This document shows positions 51,201-57,671 of a stretch of 64,000 bases of DNA, piece by piece. The notes beneath the pieces were generated by a model. That model made no database searches and was not told where the DNA came from. It was given only the letters and a program-made list of their open reading frames with translations. The DNA comes from Procambarus clarkii (taxonomy: Eukaryota; Arthropoda; Malacostraca; Decapoda; Cambaridae). The stretch is taken from NCBI RefSeq assembly GCF_040958095.1, contig NC_091193.1:19852722-19916721 (forward strand). Reading direction: 5' to 3'. How positions within the stretch are numbered: position 1 is the first letter of the stretch; each line of letters opens with the position of its first letter. Made by a program: the position numbers and the translations under genes.

Positions 51201-54200
51201 AGGGAACGCACTTCCGTGGCCCCCGAGAGGAAGAGCGAGGAATAGAGCGGAGGGCAGCGTCGAAGACAGTGTCATGAAAAAGGAGGAGAGCGCGAGAGAG
51301 GGGCAGAAGGGAGAGGTCAGAGAGAGTAGCACTGAGGGAAAATAGGGTCCAGTCCGCCTTAGCAAACTGCCACCTAGGGAAAGAGAGGGAAGGGCGAAAA
51401 GAGAAAAAGGAAACAAGGATGGGGAAATGATCACTTCCATGGAGGTCATCAAGAACCTGCCATGTGAAATCTAAGTAAAGAGAAGAAGAGCAGAGAGAAA
51501 GATCAAGACAAGAAAGGGTGCGAGTTCGAGAGTCCAAATGAGTGGGCTCACCAGAATTCAGAAGAGACAGGGAAGAAGAGAGGAGAAACGGCTCAAGGAG
51601 GCGACCCCGGGTATTCGTCAGAACGTCACCCCAAAGAGAATGACGACAATTGAAGTCACCCAGCAGGAGCACAGGCTCCGGCAAGGAGTCTAGGAGGTGT
51701 TTCAAATCAGGAAGAGAGAGCGGGACACTCGGGGGGAGATAAATGGAACAAACTGTGTACCATTTCCCCACAAAGATACGAGCAGCAGAACAATGGAGAG
51801 GCGAAGGAAAAAGTAAAGGAACAAAGGGAACATCAGCCCGAATCAAGAGAGCAGAAGAATTAGAAGCCCCAGCAATGGCTGGGGGGGGGGAGAGAAAGGA
51901 ATAGCCACGAAAACGACCAGGACGAGCACCAAGCATCGGCTCCTGGAGACAGACACAAAGGGGCGAAAACCGCGAAACCAGAAGTTGGAGTTCGAGGAAA
52001 TTGGCATAATAACCTCGAACGTTCCATTGAAGAATGGACAACGACGAGAAGAGAAAGGACAAAAACAGAGAACAAGGAAGAAACAAAGGCGAAAGACCAA
52101 CAGAGCACGTTAAAGAATATCAGGGTCGGGATCAGGGTCAGCAAAGTCAGGGTTAGGGGGCATGGGTAAACTGAGCAAAGACGGAGGGAAGGAAACGGGA
52201 GAACAGATCAGAGGTGGGCGGGCAGGGTCCGGAGGAGGAGGAGGAGGAGACAACGGAGAGGAGCAGTCAAGGACAGCAGCAGGAAGAGGGGGAGTAGAAA
52301 GAGAGGAGCGCACCCCAGCAAGAGCAGCAACCGAAAGGGAAGCAGGGGCCAAAGAAACCTCCATAGCAGGAACAGGGGGCGCAAGCACTGAAACGGGAGG
52401 GGAAGGAGCAACAGAGCCAGAAGGAGGAGCTGAGGAAGAAAGCGAAGCCTTCTTACCCGCCGGGGAAGAGGAAGGAGAGGAGCCAGGCTTACGCTTCTGA
52501 CTTAAAGAGACCGGTGTCCCAGCAACTACGTACCGGGCAACGGATTCCAGTGTCTCAACAGGAGAAGCCGAACGAGAGCACACACGACGGCCGTTAGGAG
52601 AGCGATGGACATCCGCCCGCACCGACAGGCGGCGGGGAGAGCCGATAGATGGAGGAAGAGGATGGGAAGGAGGATCGGAGGGGGACGAGGAAGAAGACAC
52701 AGAAGACACGACAGACCGGGTAGAAGGAAGGGGAACCCCAGACAGAGGACCAGGAGGAGGATCTTTCGGGAGAGAACCCAAAGGGACAGAGGAGGGGGCA
52801 GTGGGCGCATCAGGGTCCAAGGCCTGGAAACGGTTGCGAGTCTGAGGAAGGCGGGAAGGACGAGGAGAGGAAGAGCGCAACACGCGAGCATAAGAGATAT
52901 TAGCATAAGGCGGGAGCCGGCGAACCTGGCGCCTCGCCTCAGGAAAAGATAAACGCTCCCGGTGCTTCAAGTTGAGGACGGCTGCCTCAAGCTTGTAATG
53001 GACACACGCACGGGAGAAGGTAGGATGGGCCTCACCGCAGTTGAGGCAACGAGCCTGGGGAGAAGCGCACTCCGACTTAGAGTGACCTTCGCCACCACAC
53101 AAAGGACAGAGAGAGACAGTCCCGGAGCAGCGGAGGGCACCATGCCCAAACCTCCAGCACTTGTTGCAGAGCCGAGGAGAAGGAATGTACTCCTGGACAG
53201 AGCACCTGGCACCAGCAAGAATGACAGAGGGTGGAAGGGTCCTACCATCAAAGGTAATCTTCACAACCCGGAGGGGTTGACGGCGACTACCACGAGGGGG
53301 ACGAGTAAACGTGTCCACCTGGAGAATAGAATGGCCCTGGGCAGCGAGGATATGTCGAATATCGTCGTGGCAGTCGCGTAGGTCCCGAACACCGGTCGCA
53401 ACATGGGGCGGGAGCAAAATAGTGCCAACACTGGCATTCAACTGAACGTTCTTCGAGACCCGAACGGGGGTCTCGCCAAGGCAGGATAAGGCAGCCAAGC
53501 GGGAAGCAGCATCCTGAGAAGGAGCAGCAACGACACGTGTACCGAGACGAGTGGGGTTGAAAGTAATGGAGGCATCCACGGAATCAATGAGATGTCGATG
53601 GAGGGAGAAATCGTCAGGAGGCGCAGAATCAAGAGGGAGGAGATCAAAATATTTGGCCCACGAAGCGGGACCAAACAAGGCTTGATAGGTAGCAGAACTG
53701 GAAGGAATCGAGCGAGGGCGGCCGTGACGAAGACGGCGGTGAGAACCCCCAGAGAGAGAGGGGTTAAAAGGCGCAGTAGTTACAACTAGAGAAGGAGCCA
53801 CGCCAGGGGACGAGGTAGTCACCACTGGGGGCTTGGGGCTCGACCCAACCACAGAGGAGGGAGGGGAGCCAGAGGAAGGAGTCAGAGAGGCCAAAGGAGG
53901 AGCAAGGTCGGGGCCCAATGCAGCGGAGGCTACAGAGCCCGGTCTTCCAATACGGACCGACTCGGGGGCTTGGTCGCCCACCCCACGAGCCTGAGAAGGT
54001 AAACCAGAAGAAGCCGAAGCAGGGGTAATCATCTTGACGAAAGAAATAATTCACTCACGAATGTGCCCCCACACCCACCATGGAGCCACAATTAGAGGCA
54101 GGACACCCAACAAGAAGCTATCGCCGATCTTGTCGGGGCCTCCTAGGGGTGCGTCGCGAGTATACGCCCCACAAACGCCACCTTAAGAAACCGACAGTCC

Positions 54201-55617
54201 GTCGAGATCGGGTTCAGTGACGAAGTGGGGATTGACAATAAAAGGTTCCCCTCGCTCTCGACGTCGGGTACTGCAGTTCTACGGGTGCATGAGTATGCCT
54301 CCTCAAGCACCCGGGCGTCAAAATAGAAGAAGTCCAAGGGAAGAACCAGAACGAGCAAAAGGTCGGCAGGAAACGGCAAGCAGATAGGAGAAGAGGGGGG
54401 AGAAAAACGAAACAGAAGGAAAAGGAAAAGATGCCCAGCAGAATTGGAGAGGACGGCAGCAGGAGCACAAGGCTAGAAAAGGACAGAGGACTGTCCCAAG
54501 GAGCATCACACTCCGGCAGCCGCCCACCAAGCCCCCACACGGCGACAACGAGCTGAGCGGGGAGGGGGGCATCCTTAGTGATATTTAGTGCCTTTTGAAT
54601 TTCCCACACATTTGATGGTGCTACATCAGTCTTCCCAGCTTAGTGCCTTCTTTTGATAATTACTTCTCCTAGGACTCTAGTCGGACTATATATGTGAGGC
54701 AGCTTTGTTGAATATTATTTGGAGTGCAGATAAATGAGCCTTCTGGAGGTTCATTCTGGTCTTGAGTTTTTTCTCCCATGTGTGTCTTCACTTGCTTTGA
54801 CCTACTGTATTGCAGACATTTGAAAAGTCCCAGCTGTACCAGGGTGTAATTGTCAATCTGACCTGGTTCTTGTATGGGCCTGTCCTTGGAAAGAGTAGGA
54901 CATTACCTAGGGAAGCAACTAAGTTGTCTGCTCAGAAATTAATTTTCTATCTACACTCAAAATTTTATCTTATGGTTTCTTTTTCTATCTTCTTGTATGT
55001 CTGTTGAGGCAAGGTTCCTTAATCGTTTTAGACAGTTATTCCCTTGGTGCACCAGGTGGCAATTTCTTCACTTTCTTAACAAGCCAGGCAAAATGTAAAA
55101 CTCATCGGCATATATTTAGAACTGTTAATAGATCTTCAATATGTAAAGTTTGGAGATGGTTAGTAACCAAAATTTAGAGAATTTTGCATGCACCTTTCTG
55201 CTATGAATACTGTGTGAAAAAGAGGCATGCTAACATATGATTGTTTTACTAAAGGACCTTATTGTTAAACAGATTTTTCAGTAAACAAAATTAATGTAGT
55301 TCTGTAGAACTTCATGTAAACAAATTTGTTTAGTAGCTATTCATGCTTTGGTTACTAGTTGTTTTGAGCAAATACTTGAAAGAATAGCTTAAGCATTATT
55401 ATTTGTCTTTTCCATAAGTTTTCTATTACTTATGATAAAGAATATCAATTAAATTTTAACAAAATTACAGTATATTAAAATTGCATCATTGATCATGTTG
55501 CATTATTGTAATGCAGTATATACAAATAATTTAATAAATTGTTTCTTCCCCACAGAGGTGTCAACCGAAGAAGAAGATGGGGGGACAGTGAAAGTGGTTC
55601 ACTTCGGGGTTGTATGA
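23246..55617 (+). CDS. WDPCP: WDPCP / Fritz, planar cell polarity and ciliogenesis effector (10 coding exons, 819 aa)
   Basis: WD-repeat-like protein of the CPLANE complex (with INTU and FUZ), acting in the cytoplasm and at the ciliary base in planar polarity and ciliogenesis. Coding exons: 23246-23328, 23994-24132, 24692-24872, 25968-26167, 26804-27052, 27245-28029, 30928-31223, 33009-33088, 35163-35547, 55556-55617. All junctions are GT..AG and the phases sum to 820 codons. Family landmarks: N-terminal VHFWTLRDD...GVYRYQDK, AKLRDSLKEFEELVSRERV (~60-80), WWKTSEDEVYPWSPLAKDRD (~204), LTRRFFFRVLRCGRLEKAF (~534-553) and the C-terminal VKVVHFGVV. The start ATG has a good context (AAAATGG). Slightly longer than human WDPCP (746 aa). 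Residues ~594-640 are a Ser/Cys/acidic-rich insert. The last intron (20 kb) contains an antisense retrotransposon. A possible 5'-UTR splice acceptor (TTTTTCAG, ends 23182) and two tiny upstream ORFs precede the ATG. Confidence 0.94.
26440..26562 (-). mobile_element. SINE middle part (family A-like) in WDPCP intron 4
   Basis: GCTAACTAACTCCTGGGTACCTATT...TTAGGTGGACAGGGGCAT matches the region between tRNA head and body of the minus-strand SINE at 1975-2315, with differences. A diverged relative lies at ~39930-40030. Confidence 0.55.
28299..28557 (+). mobile_element. tRNA-derived SINE (family B) in WDPCP intron 6
   Basis: Head GTCCCCGTGACACAGTGGTAAAAC (A-box-like) and GGGTTCATATCC (B-box-like), a middle block with AATGGGTACCTGGTTC, a body with CCCAAAACGCTATGCGTGCT and TAGTGGCTGTACAAGAATG, then TATATATAAAAAAAAATC. 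The head differs from family A, but the body core is shared. A second head copy is at 40129-40200. Confidence 0.75.
28558..30150. other. WDPCP intron 6 interior
   Basis: At 28609-28690 there is a diverged copy of the CCACTAG..GGCC block also found at 15262-15361 and 15838-15895, again suggesting a LINE 3' end. The remainder shows no exon, repeat family or RNA gene I can name. Confidence 0.45.
30160..30240. repeat. (TAT)n microsatellite
   Basis: More than twenty TAT/ATT units in WDPCP intron 6. The Tyr-repeat reading frame over it is an artefact. Confidence 0.95.
31224..33008. other. WDPCP intron 7
   Basis: AT-rich intron without a recognised repeat family. It contains a short hairpin, TTTTGTGACTCA / TGAGTCACAAAA at 31824-31853, and a second GTTTTCGTTTCACGAAAAC just after it. 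Open frames here (for example 31485-31685) show no family pattern. Confidence 0.6.
33089..35162. other. WDPCP intron 8
   Basis: Intronic; nothing assigned. A 33-bp near-perfect palindrome is at 34884-34916 (CATTATTCAATGTATT, one base, then its complement). Open frames at 33141-33323, 33498-33758 and 34040-34321 are hydrophobic and unlike any family I know. Confidence 0.6.
37346..37592. mobile_element. Foldback MITE (family M), intact copy
   Basis: The ends are inverted: CCTGGGGCCAGATTTACGAA at the left, TTGTGAATCTGGGTCCTGG at the right, with AGCAGTTACG and AATCTTTG / CAAAGATT also inverted. The interior is shared with 8450-8696 (AACAGTTAATGAGCTCCGAA, AGCACCAGGAG). Non-coding, 247 bp, in the last WDPCP intron. 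Confidence 0.85.
37593..40128. other. WDPCP intron 9, interior
   Basis: No gene. The stretch 37900-39100 has a coherent, moderately decayed look (TTTGTACATTTCAACAATGC, TTAGAACCC, TTGAACATTTTTC), which in antisense could be a dead LINE or other element, but I could not extract a protein motif. Otherwise AT-rich intron. Confidence 0.35.
40129..40200 (+). mobile_element. SINE head (family B)
   Basis: GGTCCCCGTGGTGCAGTGGTAAAACAC followed by GCCTGGGTTCGTACCCAAAT: A- and B-box-like elements as in the SINE at 28299. The body is missing or replaced. Confidence 0.65.
40538..40780 (+). mobile_element. tRNA-derived SINE (family A), head and middle
   Basis: Head GGGGAGCCAGTCGGCCGAGC with B-box GGTTCGATCCC, then the middle block with GAGAAACAATGGGCAGAGTT, CCCTATGCCCCTGTTACCTA and CAGCTGTCACGGGCTGCTTC. 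The tail differs from the 1975-2315 copy (CCGGGCCGCGGGGACACTAA), so this is a sub-family or a composite. Confidence 0.8.
40781..42090. other. WDPCP intron 9, interior
   Basis: No repeat family or gene recognised. A 28-bp segment at 41694-41721 is bracketed by perfect-looking splice signals (TTAATGCAG and GGTATAG), but including it would break the reading frame into the last WDPCP exon, so I treat it as intronic. Confidence 0.5.
42091..42270. repeat. Minisatellite, 25-bp unit
   Basis: Seven near-identical copies of a 25-bp unit (TTGGGTGGCACCTGTGGCGA then CACAG). Because 25 is not a multiple of 3, every frame is open on both strands, which explains the several overlapping open frames. Confidence 0.95.
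43294..43367. repeat. Imperfect 74-bp foldback
   Basis: GAGAACAAACTTTGATACCA...TTTTAATAA pairs with TTATTAAAACTTAATGGTGC...TTTGTTCTC, with a short ATT-repeat loop and a few mismatches. Flanked by CATAATATAA and ATTTATGTG. Confidence 0.8.
43655..44446 (-). pseudogene. Non-LTR retrotransposon RT fragment (CR1/Jockey-like)
   Basis: The minus strand encodes, from its 5' side, KKWLLEFNPSKCNVM, then after a degraded part AHIKKITSAIYARLANIK, RTLYTTYVRPILEYAAPAW, LEKIQRFATRLVPEPRGMSY and RLRELNLTQLEDRRVRGD: the end of the reverse transcriptase domain and its C-terminal extension. The 3' part (43655-43860) is a non-coding block with TTGAGCTCTGGCTCTTTGGT that I recall as very common in crayfish. Frameshifts and 5' truncation make it a dead copy. 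Confidence 0.85.
44447..47789. other. WDPCP intron 9, interior
   Basis: No gene assigned. At 46171 the sequence ACAGTGGAACCTCGGGTAAT resembles the terminal repeat of Tigger/mariner-type DNA transposons, but I could not find its partner. A 107-codon frame at 46914-47237 shows no known domain. The rest is AT-rich intron. Confidence 0.4.
47790..48278 (+). pseudogene. Older copy of the I-type retrotransposon, 5' segment (split)
   Basis: Plus-strand homologue of the end of ORF2: LNERADAAAKAEIRTCPFSR, then a degraded match through to GCATCCTTAGTGA, which corresponds to the ILGD codons just before the ORF2 stop. Frameshifted, with a TG expansion at ~48155. It is interrupted at 48278 by the insertion of the young element; its remaining 3' end resumes at 54582. 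It was 5'-truncated (only about 0.57 kb in total). Confidence 0.85.
48266..48278. repeat. Target-site duplication, left copy
   Basis: GCATCCTTAGTGA, exactly repeated at 54569-54581 on the other side of the 6.29-kb element. The sequence belongs to the older host copy (its homologue in the young element is GGCATCCTTGGTGA), so the two flanks join seamlessly when the insert is removed. Confidence 0.93.
48361..52086 (-). CDS. Retrotransposon ORF2: endonuclease, reverse transcriptase, RNase H (1241 aa)
   Basis: Replication protein of the element: nicks target DNA and copies element RNA at the nick. Endonuclease at ~18-225 with QWNVRG (20-25), E49, GDFN (143-146) and SDH (218-220), all expected catalytic positions. 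Reverse transcriptase at ~440-740: FRPIALTSCVCKLFERM, LFDLEKAYDTTW, EGVPQGSVLSTTLF and the catalytic YVDD near 676. RNase H at ~965-1095: TDGSKSADGVGYSVVF, FTAELYAILYAL, VVVDSRSAL and NERADAAAKEA. A C-terminal Cys/His cluster (YCPSCIVPLTVVHVLLECPD) follows. The first ATG is 23 nt after the ORF1 stop and in another frame, suggesting reinitiation rather than frameshift fusion. No internal stop. Plus-strand frames over it are shadows. Confidence 0.95.
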   Translation of the reverse strand: MFLPCSLFLSFLFSSLSILQWNVRGYYANFLELQLLVSRFSPLCVCLQEPMLGARPGRFRGYSFLSPPPAIAGASNSSALLIRADVPFVPLLFPSPLHCSAARIFVGKWYTVCSIYLPPSVPLSLPDLKHLLDSLPEPVLLLGDFNCRHSLWGDVLTNTRGRLLEPFLLSSSLSLLNSGEPTHLDSRTRTLSCLDLSLCSSSLYLDFTWQVLDDLHGSDHFPILVSFFSFRPSLSFPRWQFAKADWTLFSLSATLSDLSLLPLSRALLLFHDTVFDAALRSIPRSSSRGPRKCVPWWNADCARAVRCKRAAWKKHRRRQTTDSFLFFRKASAVARRAIRTAKRECWASYVSTITSETPLAQIWKRIRKIAGKFVPDVSPVLHLHDTLVADPLQVASELGSHFSSVSSGLHLPQSFLLRKPVLESRPLDFCTHLQLPYNDPFSLSELRSALALCGSTAAGSDGIHYEMLRHLPPSTSQYLLSLYNRIWESSSVPEDWLDAVVLPVRKPGSLGTSPKDFRPIALTSCVCKLFERMVNVRLMWFLEHHHLLSPSQFGFRKCRSTTDVLVNLEVYIRTAFAAKTSVVAVLFDLEKAYDTTWRYHILSQLHSFGLRGHLPLFLRSFLSRRSFRVRLGTALSPSFQQYEGVPQGSVLSTTLFLVALNGLLSSLPSGVFSALYVDDLTLCCQGDDSPLLQRRLQLAIDAVSSWATGHGFKFSTSKTCAMTFTRKRVVLRPSLSLYGHPLEYKDSAKLLGLFLDTRLSWSPHISYLRVECSKSLTLLRVLSHTSWGADRRTLLALHSSLVLSKLDYGCPAYSSASPSTLRRLDALHHTGLRLSSGAFRSTPVLSLYVDTGFLSLQDRRDRYCLRYLARSLQHPSSRLCRALTFTPPAVPVPLHHLPLSVRLSRLQDSLSIRISDVSPRVVPSLPPWRVPLPRFCTSLTRITKAFTPPTVLKRLFLEHFSSHSRSVSVFTDGSKSADGVGYSVVFPDRTYMCRLPPETSIFTAELYAILYALRLLLSRCQSSFVVVVDSRSALMALGCFNPVHPVVVEIQHWLFLVHSKFKSVEFCWVPSHIGVSLNERADAAAKEAVRSCPISRKGIPYSDFYPVIHSSVLTRWQASWLSVTGNKLRTLKCCVSSWPSSFHRNRRWETALARLRFGHTRLTHGHLMERRPAPYCPSCIVPLTVVHVLLECPDFQDERVSCFPTAPRGHLSLDSILGDSDTFDIVRLMRFCSRIGILGDI
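52110..54032 (-). CDS. Retrotransposon ORF1: gag-like RNA-binding protein with three zinc knuckles (640 aa)
   Basis: Nucleic-acid chaperone/RNP protein of the element. The N-terminal ~90 residues are Pro/Ser-rich and probably disordered; a central conserved part (~100-280) leads to three CCHC knuckles at ~287-333: CNKCWRFGHGALRC and CPLCGGEGHSKSEC (both CX2CX4HX4C) and CLNCGEAHPTFSRAC (CX2CX3HX6C, atypical spacing). This is the usual gag-knuckle arrangement of I and Jockey-type elements. The C-terminal ~270 residues are again Ser/Pro-rich. Intact from ATG to stop. The start is the first ATG of the frame. Confidence 0.92.
   Translation of the reverse strand: MITPASASSGLPSQARGVGDQAPESVRIGRPGSVASAALGPDLAPPLASLTPSSGSPPSSVVGSSPKPPVVTTSSPGVAPSLVVTTAPFNPSLSGGSHRRLRHGRPRSIPSSSATYQALFGPASWAKYFDLLPLDSAPPDDFSLHRHLIDSVDASITFNPTRLGTRVVAAPSQDAASRLAALSCLGETPVRVSKNVQLNASVGTILLPPHVATGVRDLRDCHDDIRHILAAQGHSILQVDTFTRPPRGSRRQPLRVVKITFDGRTLPPSVILAGARCSVQEYIPSPRLCNKCWRFGHGALRCSGTVSLCPLCGGEGHSKSECASPQARCLNCGEAHPTFSRACVHYKLEAAVLNLKHRERLSFPEARRQVRRLPPYANISYARVLRSSSPRPSRLPQTRNRFQALDPDAPTAPSSVPLGSLPKDPPPGPLSGVPLPSTRSVVSSVSSSSSPSDPPSHPLPPSIGSPRRLSVRADVHRSPNGRRVCSRSASPVETLESVARYVVAGTPVSLSQKRKPGSSPSSSPAGKKASLSSSAPPSGSVAPSPPVSVLAPPVPAMEVSLAPASLSVAALAGVRSSLSTPPLPAAVLDCSSPLSPPPPPPDPARPPLICSPVSFPPSLLSLPMPPNPDFADPDPDPDIL
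54033..54568 (-). promoter_or_regulatory. 5' UTR / presumed internal promoter region of the retrotransposon
   Basis: Non-coding 536 bp between the 5' end (target-site duplication) and ORF1. I-type elements carry an internal promoter at their 5' end, so promoter activity is inferred from the family. No specific motif is assigned. Overlapping frames (for example 131 codons at 54214-54609) have no homology I know. Confidence 0.55.
54569..54581. repeat. Target-site duplication, right copy
   Basis: GCATCCTTAGTGA, identical to 48266-48278. It is followed directly by TATTTAGTGCC, the continuation of the older copy. Confidence 0.93.
54582..54664 (+). pseudogene. Older copy of the I-type retrotransposon, 3' end (split)
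   Basis: Continues the copy at 47790-48278: the TATTTAG that in the young element contains the ORF2 stop, then a 3' UTR with TTTGATGGTGCTACAT and CTTCTTTTGATAATTACTTC, ending with a decayed TTAC-type tail. It is therefore the reverse complement of 48279-48360, which can be mistaken for a terminal inverted repeat. Confidence 0.9.
54665..55555. other. WDPCP intron 9, 3' end
   Basis: AT-rich intron leading to the acceptor TTCCCCACAG before the last exon. No repeat recognised. Confidence 0.6.
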
Positions 55618-57671
55618 GGAAGAATTGATTCTTGTGTTACCAGTACAAACCGAATGTCTGTCTTGAAAGCCTTTTAATTAACAGCATTGCAAGTCCTTCA
55701 TTACTGCATGACAATGATTGATACTCCATTGTTTTGTTATTGAGCTAAAATATATTATATATATATATACATATATATATATACCATGGTAGTAAGCAAG
55801 CCTAATTTAAATACTGTATAAAGGATAATTGCATATTTGGACTGCAGACTGATTTTACCATTTTTGGGATGGATTAATATATGTTGTAGTCATAGTCCAA
55901 TGGCCTCTCCTTGTTGCATGATTACCAAGAGATTTTTTATCATTAACTTCTCAATCGATTGCTGGACTCTTCTTACCTCTTGATGGTGAGATAGCTATAT
56001 CATCTCTGTTGGATTTTGAAATTTAACTGTTTTGCAAGAGTCCTGTATAGTTTTGCTTTCTTAGATAGGCTGTTATTTAGCCAACCTAATAATAGTGATT
56101 CCTGTATGTCATTTGTAATTGTTTACTGGCAGCTTTATTCTTTAACCCTGCACTGCACATCTGTTTTTGGCAAAAACTTCATAGTGCAATTGTTAAGGAC
56201 ATATTTTTGTTGCTTTTATAAATGGTCTGGTAAAGGTAATGTCAAAATGTTTCCAAACTCAACTATTTTAATTTCAAAACACCGAGTGATGATGAAAACA
56301 TTAAAATATAGCCTAAGTAAAAAAAAAATGCACAACTCTCAAAATGACATTTGTTGTTTGGTGCAGTGCAGTGGTTAATGTAGACCTAGTGAAATTGGAA
56401 CTTATTTACAAGAGGGTACTTCAACATTTTACAGGAATTGCATAACTATCTGCAAGTGGAATGCGTTTTAGTATAAGTTTATGTTTAATAAAAAAAAAAA
56501 AAAAACTGTACAGGAATTCAAACCTGCAAAATAAAAGGCTGTCTGTCAACTAGGCCAGGATGCTCACAATGAGGGTCTCAGAAATTAGCTAACTGCTGCT
56601 TTATCTGAAATTTTAAATCCTTTGGCATCCCTTTCATCCATGTTATACAAAATGTAATCAACAATATCATGGGTAATAACATTTAATTCACTTGGATCAT
56701 CAGGAGGGGTGCCGAGGTTTCAGATTGTGGATAAAGGGCAAGGCCTGAGAACCTAATGGGTTAGCATTTTCCAGACAATGTTAGTGAGATGGACATAGAT
56801 AGCCCACTACAATATTTGTTTTGGAGCTGGCTATCGGCAAAATGTTTTCAAGAATTCGGTTTTCTGTAGTATAGGCAATTTCATTATAAATATACCAGAT
56901 ATTTGTTAGCTTGGCCTTGAAAAGATATCTCTGGATATCTTTGAGCAGATGGGAGTCAAACCAACCTAGGCAATGCCAGGTATTTCCCCCCCTGACAAGT
57001 GTGATATATATATTTATATATGCAACAATGATCAAGGTTTTACTGAACAAGAAACTCCAATAAATTCAATTGCTTGATTTTTCAACTAATAAAAATTTGG
57101 GTTATTGCAATTTTTTGCTGAACAAGAGATCTGAATAATTTCAATTTTTTCCATTTTTGGACATTTCCAATGAAAAAAGTTGGCTAACTAATAGGGGGCA
57201 TAGACAATTTTTTTTTTAATAAATGGTGTACATATCCTGGTCTGAATATTTTAAGTTACTGTACTCCTGTGTCCTCTTCTAAGAATATTGTACTTGGGCA
57301 AAAAAAAAAAATAGGCCTCTATTAAACTCTGCAAATATATCATTACAAAGTTGTAATATATTAGACAAATGTATTCCTTTCTTCAAAAGATAATTGTAAA
57401 CACTGCTGAGAGTATCCCATTACAAGCATGAAAATTAATGGTCTAGGTAAAGACTTGTCCAGATGGTAGTACATAATTAATAAGATGTTCAGTTTGCCTT
57501 ATTGTTATAAGTGTTGATACTTTTATATTTTTATAGATTTGTTACATTTATATATAAAATATCTGCTGTATATAAGACATATGTATTATTTACCCAATAA
57601 TTTAAATCAAGAAACGTTTTGCAGTGCTTGCTCTTTGATAGCAACTACATTATAGAATCTCTATAGTCTTC
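55618..57671. other. WDPCP 3' UTR and intergenic
   Basis: Follows the WDPCP stop. Contains a (TA) cluster at 55752-55783 and A/T runs, with no repeat family or open frame of interest. The 3' UTR presumably ends within it. Confidence 0.5.
56488..56493 (+). terminator. Candidate poly(A) signal for WDPCP
   Basis: AATAAA at the start of an A-run about 870 bp after the WDPCP stop. It is the first canonical hexamer I notice downstream on the plus strand; the A-run after it could also be internal. No downstream GT-rich element is evident, so the call is tentative. Confidence 0.35.

Larger units (their letters stand above)
48279..54568 (-). mobile_element. Full-length non-LTR retrotransposon, I-superfamily type (6.29 kb)
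   Basis: Limits are set by the 13-bp target-site duplication. On the minus strand: 5' UTR 54568-54033 (beginning with a C-run), ORF1 54032-52110, ORF2 52086-48361, 82-bp 3' UTR, and a tail of TTAC repeats instead of poly(A). Presence of RNase H with an apurinic-type endonuclease and a tandem-repeat tail fits the I/Nimb/LOA group; I cannot assign the clade from sequence reading alone. Both ORFs are intact, so the insertion is young and possibly still competent. It is GC-richer than the surrounding intron and antisense to WDPCP. Confidence 0.93.

Noticed and set aside
48871-53789. Many plus-strand and alternative minus-strand frames of 60-157 codons over the retrotransposon
   Set aside because: They overlap the intact ORF1 and ORF2 in other frames and carry no motifs; they are shadows in GC-rich coding sequence.
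48279-54664. Apparent ~100-bp terminal inverted repeats around the retrotransposon, suggesting a DNA transposon or composite element
   Set aside because: The right-hand inverted copy is the 3' end of the older, oppositely oriented element that was the insertion target; the 13-bp duplication lies inside it.
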